The notes below the pieces were generated by a model, which was given only the letters and a program-made list of their open reading frames with translations, did not search any database and was not told the DNA's origin. The translations under genes and the position numbers were made by a program. Below, piece by piece: positions 19,419-28,150 of a stretch of DNA of 64,000 bases. Numbering within the stretch: the first letter of the stretch is position 1; every line of letters starts with the position of its first letter. Source of the DNA: JAZGGS01 sp963749485 (lineage in GTDB: Bacteria > Bacteroidota > Ignavibacteria > Ignavibacteriales > Ignavibacteriaceae); assembly GCA_963749485.1 (NCBI GenBank), contig CAVVMV010000007.1, positions 7,577 through 71,576 of the forward strand. The letters are read 5' to 3'.

Positions 19419-20294
19419 TTACTCTTGTATTAAATTTGGAGGTGAATACAATCGTTCCAGCCCGTTCTTATCAAGCTTGAAGTGCCTAACCGATTTTCGT
19501 CTCCCTTCGAACTCAAGGTTTTCTCCATTCAATTCTAGACGAATTACGCCGGAATTACCAAGTGTAAATTTAAAATTGTTACCAGCTTTAAAAGTTTTTC
19601 CGGAGCCGGGATAAAACAGGTAATCTTCTTTTATAATGTTATCGGATATAACCAGAACCCATGAAGTATCTCTAGAGTCTGTATTTTTAATCAGAAGAGA
19701 TAAACTATCGGTATTTACAGCAGAAGTTATTTCTTCATCATCTATTTCTTCTTCAACGTAACGTTGTGTTGATTCTTCAAGTACTTCTTCGTATGGTTTT
19801 TCTTCAACGATTATCTGTGAGCTATCCTGGAAAAAAATCACGTAAATTAAAATTGCAATAACCACTGCACCAGCCACTGCACCACCAGTCATCATTGCCT
19901 TTTTCTTTTTACCAGAGTCGTCTTCGGTTTGGGTCTCAGTTATATCAGTAAAAGTTTGAAGTGGTTGTGCTTGTTTTTTTTCAGGTTCGTGAATTTTCTC
20001 TTCAACAGGTTCTTTCTTTTCCTCTTTATTTTCTTCCACTTTCACTTTTTCAGGCAGCTTTCCTTGCTTTGCAGCTTCATACTTCTTTATAGTTTCTTCT
20101 TCATCCAACCCAACTGTTTTGGCATATTGTTTAATAAAGGCGCGAACATAAATAGTTGGAAGGAAGGAAAAATTTCCATTATCAATTGCTTCAAGGAATT
20201 TGATATCAATCCTTGTTTTGGCAGCCATTTGCTGTAACGTTATTTCGTTTTCTTCGCGTGCCTGCCTTAGTTCTTCAGCAAATTTATCTAGCAT
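19419..20294 (-). CDS. rodZ: RodZ-like helix-turn-helix membrane protein
   Basis: The 291-residue protein has an N-terminal Xre-type HTH (residues about 5-70: LRQAREENEITLQQMAAKTRIDIKFLEAI) with the YVRAFIKQYAKTVGLD tail typical of RodZ. A Lys/Glu-rich linker follows, then one transmembrane helix (about 133-155). The C-terminal periplasmic domain is of DUF4115 type (about 195-285, DTSWVLVISDNIIKEDYLFYPG). RodZ links MreB filaments to the membrane for rod-shape growth. In this group such proteins are annotated as RodZ-like without proof of MreB binding. The gene abuts ligA with no gap and lies 56 bases after rsmB. Confidence 0.85.
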   Translation of the reverse strand: MLDKFAEELRQAREENEITLQQMAAKTRIDIKFLEAIDNGNFSFLPTIYVRAFIKQYAKTVGLDEEETIKKYEAAKQGKLPEKVKVEENKEEKKEPVEEKIHEPEKKQAQPLQTFTDITETQTEDDSGKKKKAMMTGGAVAGAVVIAILIYVIFFQDSSQIIVEEKPYEEVLEESTQRYVEEEIDDEEITSAVNTDSLSLLIKNTDSRDTSWVLVISDNIIKEDYLFYPGSGKTFKAGNNFKFTLGNSGVIRLELNGENLEFEGRRKSVRHFKLDKNGLERLYSPPNLIQE

Positions 20295-20350
20295 AATTTA
20301 ACCCGGTAAATTTTTCTTAACTTATCCATTAAAAGAGAAAAATTAAATGT

Positions 20351-21725
20351 TTAGTTTTTCCTCACAAGCTTAGCCGCAAATGCTCCATCCAAGTTATGTT
20401 TATGCGGCAAAGTTTGAACACATCCGTTTTCATCAAGAATTTCATCAGGAAATTTATCCTTTGCACTCTCTAACTCGAACTCCGGATTGTTAGCCAGGAA
20501 CTTTTCAACTATATCAAAATTTTCTTCCGGTTCAATTGAGCAGGTACTGTAAACAACTACACCTCCCGGCTTCACAAGTTCTGCGGCTTTACATAGCAGC
20601 TTATATTGTATATTATTCAAATCTCTTATATCGAATAAATCCTTTTTCCACTTTATATCCGGTTTCTTAGAAAGTGTGCCGGTGCCGGAACAAGGTACAT
20701 CTGCAAGAACTCTATCGAACAGTTCACCTTCATAAGTTAATGCATCGGTTGCTTCAGCTCTCACACAATCTTAGTCCTAATCTATCCATATTTTTTTGCA
20801 GAAGTTTTAACCTGCTTTCAAATCTGTCTATTGCAAAAATTTCTCCCTGCGAATGCATTAAGGCAGCAATGTATGCAGTCTTTCCACCGGGGGCAGCACA
20901 TAAATCGAGTACACGCATTCCATCTCTTACCTGCAGCAGCCGGCAAGCCAGTCCTGCGCTTTCATCCTGAATATTAAAATGACCTTTGGCAAAATATTCC
21001 CATGCAGTAATGTTTGTAAGATTTTGAAGTTTAAAAAATTCTGGTAAGTATTTGCCGTTGTTGTATCGCAGGTTAACGGAATCGAGTAATGTTTTAAATT
21101 CATCCGGTTGAACTTTAAGCGAATTAACCCGAAGTGTGAGGAAAGGTTTTTCGTTATTAACCTGAAGCAGCTTTTCAGTTTCTTCACGCCCAAATCTTTC
21201 TACATACCTTTTAACCATCCAGGAAGGATGAGAATAATAAGAACTTAAGTATCCAATTAAATCCTCTTCCGGGTTGGGATACCTGATAGAATTTTTATTC
21301 CTGATAATATTGCGCAGCACAGCATTAACAAGATCCGCAGGTTTTTGTCCCTGGAGCCGTTTAACAAACTCCACCACTTCGTTAACAGCTGCATAATCAG
21401 GAACTCTATCCAAAAACATTACCTGGTAGAGTGCAACCCTGAGCCCGTTCTTCATATTAGGGATTGCTTTTGAAAAAGTACCTTTATAAAAACCGTTAAG
21501 AATCCAATCGAGCCGTCCCATCCATCTAACTACGCCATGAACAATTTCGTAAAGAAGCGCTTTATCCTGTCCTTTAAGTTCAGAGTTACGCATCTCGCTA
21601 TCAAGCAGTCTTTCCAGGTAAGCATCGGTTCTCTCAACACGGTTAAGAATTTTTACTGCAAGACCGCGGACGCCTTCATAAAGTCCTTTTACTGTATGAT
21701 ACTCCAATTTAGGTGTCTCTTCCAC
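20351..21725 (-). CDS. rsmB: 16S rRNA (cytosine-967-C5)-methyltransferase RsmB, one frameshift
   Basis: RsmB methylates C967 of 16S rRNA. The N-terminal NusB-like RNA-binding domain (AVKILNRVERTDAYLERLL) is followed by a Rossmann methyltransferase domain. SAM-binding motif I is VLDLCAAPGGKTAY. The catalytic cysteines are in DVPCSGTGTLSKKPD and VYSTCSIEPEEN. The frame breaks near 20755-20765, where DRLGLRLCES-stop replaces the expected DRLGLRIVRAEATDA. The gene starts with GTG at 21725, overlapping the stop of the upstream nucleotidyltransferase (TAGTG). Assembled length is about 458 residues, normal for the family. Confidence 0.93.
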
Positions 21726-22981
21726 TAATATCCTCTTCTCTCACGATCTTCTTTAGTAAGATTAAAAATTGTGCTAAATATATTCTCTTCTTCTTCACTA
21801 AAAACTTTATCTCTTCTTTTAAATACTGCTTTTGCAGTTTCAATAGCTTTTGCAAGTTTATATTCTCTTACGGATGAACTGCCGCCCCAGCCAAACGATG
21901 AAATATATTTTGGGGGAAATCCTTCGCCGTAAACATTGCAGGAAAAACCAACAACAGTTCCCGTGTTGAACATAGTATTTATAGCAGTTTTAGAATGATC
22001 TCCCATCATCAAACCAACGAATTGCCTTCCTGTATCAATGTGTCTTCCGTTTACCTGCACTTTAATTGTACCGTAATTGTTTTGCAGATCGCTGCAATTT
22101 GTATCGGCGCCAATATTTACCCAGCTTCCAAGATATGAATGCCCTAAAAATCCTGAATGCTGTTTGTTTGAGTAAGACATAATTATTGAGTCCTCAATTT
22201 CGCCGCCAACTTTACAGACTTTTCCAACACTTACATTTTCGTAAATTGTTGCGCAGCTTTTTACTTGGGAAGACTCGCCTATGTAAACCGGTCCTTCTAT
22301 AACAGCGTTAGGAAAGATGACAACATCCTTATCCAAATAAATGGGACCTTTTGAAGCATCCAGCACAACGCCCGGTTTTATATTAACATTTTCACTTATA
22401 AAGACTTGTTCAGGATTAATAAAATTAACACCAGCATATTTATCTTTTTCTAAATTTGTTCCTTTAATTTTATTTTTAGCAGAAAGGAACGCTATATCTT
22501 TTTTAAGTTCTTCACCATTCAGGTAAACTAAATCCCAAAGGTATTCTGCACAGGTAAGTTCAACTTCTTCTGATGGAATGCCATCAAAATCTGCAGAGCT
22601 GAGAATATCTTTATCTAAAATATTTTTTAATCTATCTCCGGAAACTCTTGCTGCTGCAATTGTTCCGTTAGATTTAAAAACTTTATCTTCCGAAAGTTTT
22701 GGTGATATTATCTCAGCCAGATTTTCCGGCGCAACAATTCTTCCGTTAATAAACAGCACTTCGTTATCAGAAAAATTATTTACTTCATTTGAAGGATTTT
22801 GAGATTTGAGCAGTTCTTCAAGGTATTTTCTGCAATGAAGCGCAACTTTTAAGTTGGGATAAGCACGTTCTATTTTCTCTCTTAAAGTGCTTGCACCGCA
22901 AACCAGTTCGTAAACCGGTCTGTAATAAATAAGCGGCTCAAAGTTAATATATTTTTCATCCTCGAAAATGACGATCTGCAT
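21725..22981 (-). CDS. GlmU-family sugar nucleotidyltransferase with left-handed beta-helix
   Basis: A protein of about 418 residues of the Bacteroidota-type GlmU-related family. The N-terminal half is an atypical nucleotidyltransferase domain (IVIFEDEKYINFEPLIYYRPVYEL, GASTLREKI), lacking the canonical LAAGxGTR loop. The C-terminal half is a hexapeptide beta-helix (VNIKPGVVLDASKGPIYLDKDVVI; LGSWVNIGADTNCSDL; NTGTVVGFSCNVYG) like the acetyltransferase domain of GlmU. It probably acts in cell-wall or lipid precursor sugar metabolism. I place the start at ATG 22981 (MQIVIFED), although a TTG six bases upstream is in frame. It heads the chain leading to rsmB, rodZ and ligA. Confidence 0.85.
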   Translation of the reverse strand: MQIVIFEDEKYINFEPLIYYRPVYELVCGASTLREKIERAYPNLKVALHCRKYLEELLKSQNPSNEVNNFSDNEVLFINGRIVAPENLAEIISPKLSEDKVFKSNGTIAAARVSGDRLKNILDKDILSSADFDGIPSEEVELTCAEYLWDLVYLNGEELKKDIAFLSAKNKIKGTNLEKDKYAGVNFINPEQVFISENVNIKPGVVLDASKGPIYLDKDVVIFPNAVIEGPVYIGESSQVKSCATIYENVSVGKVCKVGGEIEDSIIMSYSNKQHSGFLGHSYLGSWVNIGADTNCSDLQNNYGTIKVQVNGRHIDTGRQFVGLMMGDHSKTAINTMFNTGTVVGFSCNVYGEGFPPKYISSFGWGGSSSVREYKLAKAIETAKAVFKRRDKVFSEEEENIFSTIFNLTKEDRERRGY

Positions 22982-23111
22982 TAGCAACCCATTAGTAAAT
23001 AATAATTTACAGCATTTAATTTAAGCTTTTTTGTTGTAAGATTCTTTAACAGAATTTTTCACTTTCTGCTTTTAAGAATAAATATAAATGTAATAACTTC
23101 TAAGTTTAAAA

Positions 23112-23138
23112 TAAAAAAGCCGGGTAAACCGGCTTTGT
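23112..23138 (-). terminator. Terminator of rpmE2
   Basis: AAAGCCGG-TTTA-CCGGCTTT-type hairpin (23115-23136 on the plus strand). On the minus strand it is followed by TTTTATTTT, directly downstream of the L31 gene. A GC-rich stem in AT-rich surroundings makes this a strong intrinsic terminator. Confidence 0.88.
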
Positions 23139-23162
23139 AAAACAATAATATATTTCTTAAAA

Positions 23163-23423
23163 CTATTTTTTTGCTTCTTTCTTCTTTGCGTATTTCCTGT
23201 TGAATTTCTCAACTCTTCCTGCTGTATCAAGAAGTTTCTGCTTTCCTGTAAAGAACGGATGAGAACCGCTGGAAATTTCAAGTTTAACCAATGGGTAAGT
23301 GTTACCGTCTTCCCATTTAATAGTATCTTTTGTTTTAATTGTAGATTTGCTTAAAATAGCAAAATCGCACGACGGGTCCTGAAAAACAACCGGTCTGTAT
23401 TCTGGGTGAATCCCTTTTTTCAT
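23163..23423 (-). CDS. rpmE2: 50S ribosomal protein L31 type B
   Basis: An 86-residue L31 of the type B (zinc-independent) form. It opens MKKGIHPEYRPVVFQDPSCDFAIL and contains SGSHPFFTGKQKLLDTAGRVEKFNRKY, the conserved L31 end. The CxxC pairs of zinc-containing L31 are missing; only one Cys is present. The type B form is the common L31 of Bacteroidota relatives, so here it is probably the constitutive copy rather than a zinc-starvation paralog. It is monocistronic, with a promoter-like sequence upstream and a strong terminator downstream. Confidence 0.97.
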   Translation of the reverse strand: MKKGIHPEYRPVVFQDPSCDFAILSKSTIKTKDTIKWEDGNTYPLVKLEISSGSHPFFTGKQKLLDTAGRVEKFNRKYAKKKEAKK

Positions 23424-23470
23424 CTTAAAATCCTAATTTTTATACAATTCTTTCAAATTTTCAAGCAGTA

Positions 23471-23499
23471 AATATAGAAAATTTAACTTTTACTTACAA
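23471..23499 (-). promoter_or_regulatory. Sigma-70-type promoter of rpmE2
   Basis: On the minus strand TTGTAA (23499-23494) and TATATT (23476-23471) are spaced by 17 bases and lie about 48 bases before the rpmE2 ATG. It is a sequence-based call only. Confidence 0.45.
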
Positions 23500-23516
23500 T
23501 ATTCTTACTAGCTGAT

Positions 23517-24212
23517 TTATTCAATTTTTAAGCTATCTACGACCTGGATTTGTACTTTTTCCCTAAGTTGATCAACAACCTGCTGCTCTTCTTCGCTTAA
23601 CTGAATTTGCCTGAAGTTTAGTTTTTCCTTGCTGATTGCCAATCCGGTTGCCATTTCAGTTTCCCCTTCTGTTGATACAGCAGTTGGTTCCGTGGTACCC
23701 AAAATAATTGTTTCAGTTGGCACAGAATCAATATCAGCGATCATTTTATCATCAGCAAAACTTTCTTCAAGTACATCTCCCTCCATTCGCCTTCCAGATT
23801 TCTTATCTTCGGTAACAGTGCTTTCAGTCATAGTAGTACGTTTCTCTAAAGGTGCTTCGTTTACATCCTTTTTATCTTCCCGCTCTAATTTACTTTCATC
23901 ATAATCAACAATTTCAATAATATCTTCGCGCACTCTTGGTTCCATAATTAAAGGATCTTCCAGCTCTTCAGGGTTAAGCGTTACAACAAAGAAAACAATA
24001 ACTGCTGCGGCAGCCAATCCTGCAGAAGGAATTAATCTTGATGGTATAAAAAACTTACTCCAAATACTTTGTTCTTTTTTTTCTTTATACTTTTCAGAAT
24101 TAATTTTCCTCATCAATTCAGCTTCAAAATCAGCCGGGGCTTTAACTTCCTGCAGCTGGTTAAGAGTTTTAATTACATCGTTATATTTTTTATCATCATC
24201 TTTCACTGGCAT
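23517..24212 (-). CDS. Probable anti-sigma factor, single-pass membrane protein
   Basis: A 231-residue protein with a cytoplasmic N-terminus of about 65 residues (NDVIKTLNQLQEVKAPADFEAELMRKINSE). One membrane helix follows at about 68-84 (PSAGLAAAAVIVFFVV), then a long acidic, low-complexity periplasmic tail. The N-terminal pattern APADFEAELMRKI resembles the helix found in many Bacteroidota anti-sigma proteins. It lacks the HxxxCxxC zinc motif of ZAS anti-sigma factors. The gene directly follows an ECF sigma factor gene with an eight-base gap, which is the main reason for the functional guess. The tail shows no recognisable sensor domain. Confidence 0.7.
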   Translation of the reverse strand: MPVKDDDKKYNDVIKTLNQLQEVKAPADFEAELMRKINSEKYKEKKEQSIWSKFFIPSRLIPSAGLAAAAVIVFFVVTLNPEELEDPLIMEPRVREDIIEIVDYDESKLEREDKKDVNEAPLEKRTTMTESTVTEDKKSGRRMEGDVLEESFADDKMIADIDSVPTETIILGTTEPTAVSTEGETEMATGLAISKEKLNFRQIQLSEEEQQVVDQLREKVQIQVVDSLKIE

Positions 24213-24220
24213 TTCATCAC

Positions 24221-24805
24221 CTACTCGTTATAAATATCCTTCAATAAAATTTGAAGTTGTGCTCTTCCTCTGTTTATTCTTGATTTAACCGTTCCTTCAT
24301 TTACTTTTAATATTTCAGCAATTTCTTCGTAGCTCATTCCCTGCACATCTCTTAAAATAACTGCTTCCCTGTATGCATCTTTAACTTTCAACAATGCTTT
24401 CTGAATTATTTCATCCTTAATTCCGCTGTCTGTCATAACATCGGGTCTGTAAGCTTCATCCGGTATATCAAATGTTTTGTGTTCATCACCGTAATCGCTG
24501 ATAGAAATAAATTGTCTTCTCCGCTGCCGTCTGTATTCTGTACGTGCAAGGTTTCCGGCAATTGTATAAATCCATGTAGAAAACTTTGCCACCGAACTAT
24601 AACTATCTTTATACCTGTGCACTTTTATCATCGTTTCCTGAACAACATCGGAACAAGCATCGTAATTACCAATAAATCTGAAGACATAATTTGTTAACGG
24701 ATTTTTATACCGCTGAACTAAAATCTCAAACGCCCGCTCAGTGTCATTCTTCTGGAATTCAAGAATCAACTCTTCATCAGTAAGTTCGTGGAGATTCTTA
24801 TCCAT
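24221..24805 (-). CDS. ECF RNA polymerase sigma factor
   Basis: A 194-residue extracytoplasmic-function sigma factor. Region 2 (residues about 25-95) has NYDACSDVVQETMIKVHR and FSTWIYTIAGNLARTEYRRQRRR. Region 4 (about 130-190) has the HTH DVQGMSYEEIAEILKVNEGTVKSRINRGRAQL. It lies upstream of a single-pass membrane protein that is probably its anti-sigma factor. The RpoE/SigW-type organisation suggests an envelope-stress regulon. Autoregulation is plausible because of the promoter-like sequence just upstream of its start codon. Confidence 0.93.
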   Translation of the reverse strand: MDKNLHELTDEELILEFQKNDTERAFEILVQRYKNPLTNYVFRFIGNYDACSDVVQETMIKVHRYKDSYSSVAKFSTWIYTIAGNLARTEYRRQRRRQFISISDYGDEHKTFDIPDEAYRPDVMTDSGIKDEIIQKALLKVKDAYREAVILRDVQGMSYEEIAEILKVNEGTVKSRINRGRAQLQILLKDIYNE

Positions 24806-24814
24806 TAACAGAGT

Positions 24815-24844
24815 TTATACCTTAGTAGTGAGAAATTTGTTTCC
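24815..24844 (-). promoter_or_regulatory. Candidate ECF-type autoregulatory promoter
   Basis: Minus-strand GGAAAC (24844-24839) and GTATAA (24820-24815), 18 bases apart, lie immediately before the sigma factor gene. The GGAAC-like -35 box resembles ECF promoters. The -10 element ends only nine bases before the ATG, so a transcript starting here would be nearly leaderless. Moderately speculative. Confidence 0.35.
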
Positions 24845-24903
24845 ATAATTGAATGTTAAATTAACTAAAAATGAAGAAAATCAGAAGAATTTTGGAGTTA
24901 GGA

Positions 24904-25909
24904 TTACAGGATTTCGGAAATAAGGATGGTAATAAGTGTCTTATCATCCAGGTTTGTAGTTTTGATGGAAATATCTGCTTTAAGCAAGCGCCCTGAAAAC
25001 TTCGATCAGTTTCTCATCAGAAAAAATCGTGCGTGCTTTTACATAGCCCTTGTAGTAAAAAGGATGTGTGCCTACAATCCTGGCTGCTGCCTGATCGGGC
25101 AAGTTTTTGCTTTTTAGTTCTGTTACTTTTGATAAACCTGTAAAATACCTGGTTAGCATGCTTACAATATAAACCGGTTCAAACCCGTTATCCAATAAAT
25201 TAAAAGCAACTTCCAGGGCTCGGGGTTTATCCATCACAGCAACAGCATCCTGGAGATCGAAAATGGTGAACTGCTTTAATGATGATGAAACTTCGCGAAT
25301 GTTTTCGATTGTGATTTCATTTTTATCTTTAAGGTAAAGAAGAATTTTTTCCAGTTGTGTTTCCAGCATACTCCTGTTTTCGCCAACCATATCAACCAAT
25401 ACCTGCGCATTTTCTTTTTGCAGAGTTTTTCCTTTTGATTCAGCATAACTTATAAGCCAATCAACAAGAGCACTGCCCTTTAATTTTTTTGCTTCGAAGA
25501 TAAAATTATTTTCAAGCAATGTTTTATACGGCTCCGAAGATAAATTTGTTATTGTGCCGTTATGAATTAAAACAAGTACTGTAAAATCAGCGGGGGCAAG
25601 AGCATAATCTTTGAGAGGTTTTTTATCTTTAACCTTTTCGAATTGTTTAAAGATTATAATTTTTTTCTCTGATCCAAAAGGAAAAGCTGTTGCAAGATCT
25701 AAGACTTCACCAAGTGGTTTGTCTTCACCATAAAAAACACTTTTGTCAAACTCAGAAGAAAGTAACGGCTCAACTGTTGCTTCAACGGAGCTTAAAGCAC
25801 TGTCTAAGCTGAAAGAATCTTCACCGAAAAAATAATAGATCGGGGCAAGCTTTCCTTTTTTCAATTCAGGAATAACCTTTAATATGGAGGGGGCTTTACT
25901 CTTTGCCAT
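24904..25909 (-). CDS. holA: DNA polymerase III subunit delta HolA, one frameshift near the end
   Basis: HolA is the clamp-loader subunit that opens the beta clamp. The protein reads GKLAPIYYFFGEDSFSLDSAL at the N-terminus (AAA+-like domain I). It continues DWLISYAESKGKTLQKENAQVLVDMVGENRSMLETQLEKI, then FDLQDAVAVMDKPRALEVAFNLLDNGFEPVYIVSMLTRYF in the collar domain, all typical of the family. The frame ends early after FRALA, but another frame continues LLKADISIKTTNLDDKTL to a TAA at 24904. An indel near 24980-24990 therefore truncates it by about 25 residues. The start ATG lies inside the end of the upstream small gene, so the two are translationally coupled. Confidence 0.92.
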
Positions 25910-26018
25910 TTTTTGATTTTAGTTTTTCATATTTAAATGCTTTAAATATAAAGATACCCAATCCGCCACAGACAATTCCGAGAACAACTACCATTGTTAT
26001 TATTGTACTTAAATCCAT
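25896..26018 (-). CDS. MetS-like small subunit of NSS transporter (40 aa)
   Basis: A 40-codon gene from ATG 26018 encodes MDLSTIITMVVVLGIVCGGL, then GIFIFKAFKYEKLKSKNGKE: a single membrane helix with a central GGL and a basic tail. This is the layout of the MetS family, the small partner of NSS-type methionine/alanine importers. It overlaps the end of the NSS transporter gene by ten bases and the start of holA by fourteen, so all three are one coupled transcript. It is not itself a transporter; it probably stabilises or assists the NSS protein. Identity rests on size, topology and position rather than on strong sequence identity. Confidence 0.75.
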   Translation of the reverse strand: MDLSTIITMVVVLGIVCGGLGIFIFKAFKYEKLKSKNGKE

Positions 26019-27502
26019 TGTTTATCTCTAGAAAGAGAGTTTTCACTTAAGGTTTTTTTAACTAAAAATTTATTCATAGCAATTAATACCGACAGAACAA
26101 TTGCCCACTGGAAAATTACTGTTCCAAAATTTTCTGAATGAAACGGGTTCCACCATTCCGGGTCCCAGGATATAGATGATATAAGCCACCAGCTAACCAG
26201 CACAACAACCTGAACAGGAATCAGCACACCTATAACGTAATTATACCATTTGCCAATTTTAATATCACTTCCGAAACCGTTTATTATTTCTGTACGGAAT
26301 TTATCAACTCCATACCTTATAATTGAAAATGAAATAAAGGCACCACTTAAAATTAAACCAACACCCCAAACCCAATCCTGATTTGCAAGAAATTTAAGAT
26401 CAATTGCTGAAGGAATTCCAAGCAGAATTCCTAAGGATGCAACAACAATAATAGCTTTCTTTCTTTTTATTCCGGTATCAATAAGTGTGCGGGTGGAAAG
26501 CTCCACCATAGAAATTAATGATGTAAATGCAGCGAAGAACAAACCGAGAAAGAAAAGTGAAGCAAAGATTGTGTTTACAAGATTGCTTTCAGATATTCTT
26601 GAAAAGAGAAGCGGAAGATAAATAAAAGTTAATCCCGTGTTTGCCGGTCCGCTTTGAGAAACCTGCTGCATAGCATCAACAGAACTTAAAGCAAAGACCG
26701 TAGAGAAGATAGTAATGCCTGCAAGAATTGAAATTGTGTTATTCCCAAAACCAATGAGTGCAGCATTGAGCGAAATATCTTCTCTCTTTTTCATATAGAT
26801 TGCATAAGTAAGGATCAATCCCCAACCAGCGCCAGTATCCCATGCATTTTGCGTTAACGCATTAAGCCATACTTTATGATCGAGTATTACACTCATATCC
26901 GGTGTAAAAAAATATTTAATTCCTTCAAAGGCATTTGGTAAAGTAACAGCGCGTATGAAGAGCAGAAAGAGGATTACCAGTAAAGAAGGAACAAGAAATT
27001 TGGTAACTCTTTCAACACCTTTAGTAACTCCCCTAAAAACTACAAGCGCAACAAGCACCATTGCAGCTATATGAAAAAGAAGCGGCTGGTAACCTGATGT
27101 GAATTCATTCCAGTAAGTTAGATGTTCAGAAGTGCTGAAAAGATCGCCGGAAACTGCGGAATAAAAGTACCTTATGCACCACCCGGTTACAACTGAGTAG
27201 TAAAACATTATTGCAGCAGATACAAAAACAATATAAGCACCCATCCACCCAAACTTTTTTCCAGCTGTTTTTGCAATAGCTCCAACCGGTCCCATTCTTG
27301 CAGATTTGCCAATTGCGAATTCAGCAATTAATAATGGAACAGACCAGATAAGCAGGAAGATAACCCACGGGATGAGAAAAGAACCGCCGCCATTTTGAGC
27401 AACAATGCGCGAGAAGCGCCAGATGTTTCCGGTGCCAACAGCAATACCAATCGAGGCAATTATTAATGCCCACCTTGATGAAAAAAATTCCTGCTGCTTC
27501 AT
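26009..27502 (-). CDS. Sodium-dependent amino-acid transporter, NSS (LeuT/MhsT) family
   Basis: An intact 497-residue neurotransmitter:sodium symporter homolog, importing amino acids with Na+. Helix 1 has the unwound Na+/substrate site in SIGIAVGTGNIWRFSRIVAQNGGGSFLIP. Helix 3 is MFYYSVVTGWCIRYF, and helix 6 has ALTQNAWDTGAGWGLILTYAIYM; about twelve helices are visible. The presence of a MetS-like partner gene overlapping its 3' end points to a methionine/alanine-type importer, but the specificity is inference. The C-terminus runs ten bases into the small gene. It is downstream of the lipoprotein cyclophilin gene, 29 bases away. Confidence 0.93.
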   Translation of the reverse strand: MKQQEFFSSRWALIIASIGIAVGTGNIWRFSRIVAQNGGGSFLIPWVIFLLIWSVPLLIAEFAIGKSARMGPVGAIAKTAGKKFGWMGAYIVFVSAAIMFYYSVVTGWCIRYFYSAVSGDLFSTSEHLTYWNEFTSGYQPLLFHIAAMVLVALVVFRGVTKGVERVTKFLVPSLLVILFLLFIRAVTLPNAFEGIKYFFTPDMSVILDHKVWLNALTQNAWDTGAGWGLILTYAIYMKKREDISLNAALIGFGNNTISILAGITIFSTVFALSSVDAMQQVSQSGPANTGLTFIYLPLLFSRISESNLVNTIFASLFFLGLFFAAFTSLISMVELSTRTLIDTGIKRKKAIIVVASLGILLGIPSAIDLKFLANQDWVWGVGLILSGAFISFSIIRYGVDKFRTEIINGFGSDIKIGKWYNYVIGVLIPVQVVVLVSWWLISSISWDPEWWNPFHSENFGTVIFQWAIVLSVLIAMNKFLVKKTLSENSLSRDKQWI

Positions 27503-27531
27503 TATTTAACGGCGGTTATTTTATATTGATT

Positions 27532-28140
27532 TTATTTTTCTCGCTGCTCAATTTTTACATTTATCATTTTAATATCTTCAACCGGTTTATCACCAGCCCC
27601 GGTTTTAATTTTGCCAATATCTTCAACTACATTCATTCCGCTAATCACTTTGCCAAAGATTGTATGCTTACCATCCAGCCATGGAGTTGGAACGAGTGTT
27701 ATAAAAAACTGGCTACCGTTTGTATTCGGACCTGAGTTAGCCATGGAAAGTATGCCCGGTGCATCATGTCTTAATTCCGTAACAAACTCATCTGCAAATG
27801 ATGTGCCCCACAAGCTTGATCCGCCGCGTCCTGTACCAGTAGGATCGCCGCCTTGTAACATAAAATCAGCTATAACACGATGAAAAATTATTCCGTCATA
27901 ATATCCTTTGTTTGCTAATCCTACAAAGTTTTCGACTGTCTTTGGAGTTTTATCAGCAAAAAGTTCAATCTCAATTGTTCCCATGTTTGTGTTTATTACT
28001 GCTACTGTCATTGATTCCGGCATTTGTGTTTCTTCCTCTGTTGATGTTGTTTGTTCTTCAGTTTTCTCTTTTACGGTATCTGAACTTTGGCATCCGAAAA
28101 AAGCTATAGCAAATGCCACTGTTAATACAATGTTTTTCAT
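27532..28140 (-). CDS. Lipoprotein peptidyl-prolyl cis-trans isomerase (cyclophilin)
   Basis: A 202-residue envelope foldase. The N-terminus is a lipoprotein signal with lipobox FFGC at residues 14-17, followed by a Ser/Thr/Glu-rich spacer to about residue 43. The cyclophilin domain follows: MGTIEIELFADKTPKTVENFVGLANKGYYDGIIFHRVIADFMLQGGDPTGTG, then SQFFITLVPTPWLDGKHTIFGKV, with the catalytic Arg in FHRVI and the Phe/Gln/Trp pocket residues present. It is probably anchored in a membrane facing the periplasm, helping outer-membrane or secreted proteins fold. It lies next to uppP and the NSS gene. Confidence 0.93.
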   Translation of the reverse strand: MKNIVLTVAFAIAFFGCQSSDTVKEKTEEQTTSTEEETQMPESMTVAVINTNMGTIEIELFADKTPKTVENFVGLANKGYYDGIIFHRVIADFMLQGGDPTGTGRGGSSLWGTSFADEFVTELRHDAPGILSMANSGPNTNGSQFFITLVPTPWLDGKHTIFGKVISGMNVVEDIGKIKTGAGDKPVEDIKMINVKIEQREK

Positions 28141-28150
28141 TTTTCCTCCG

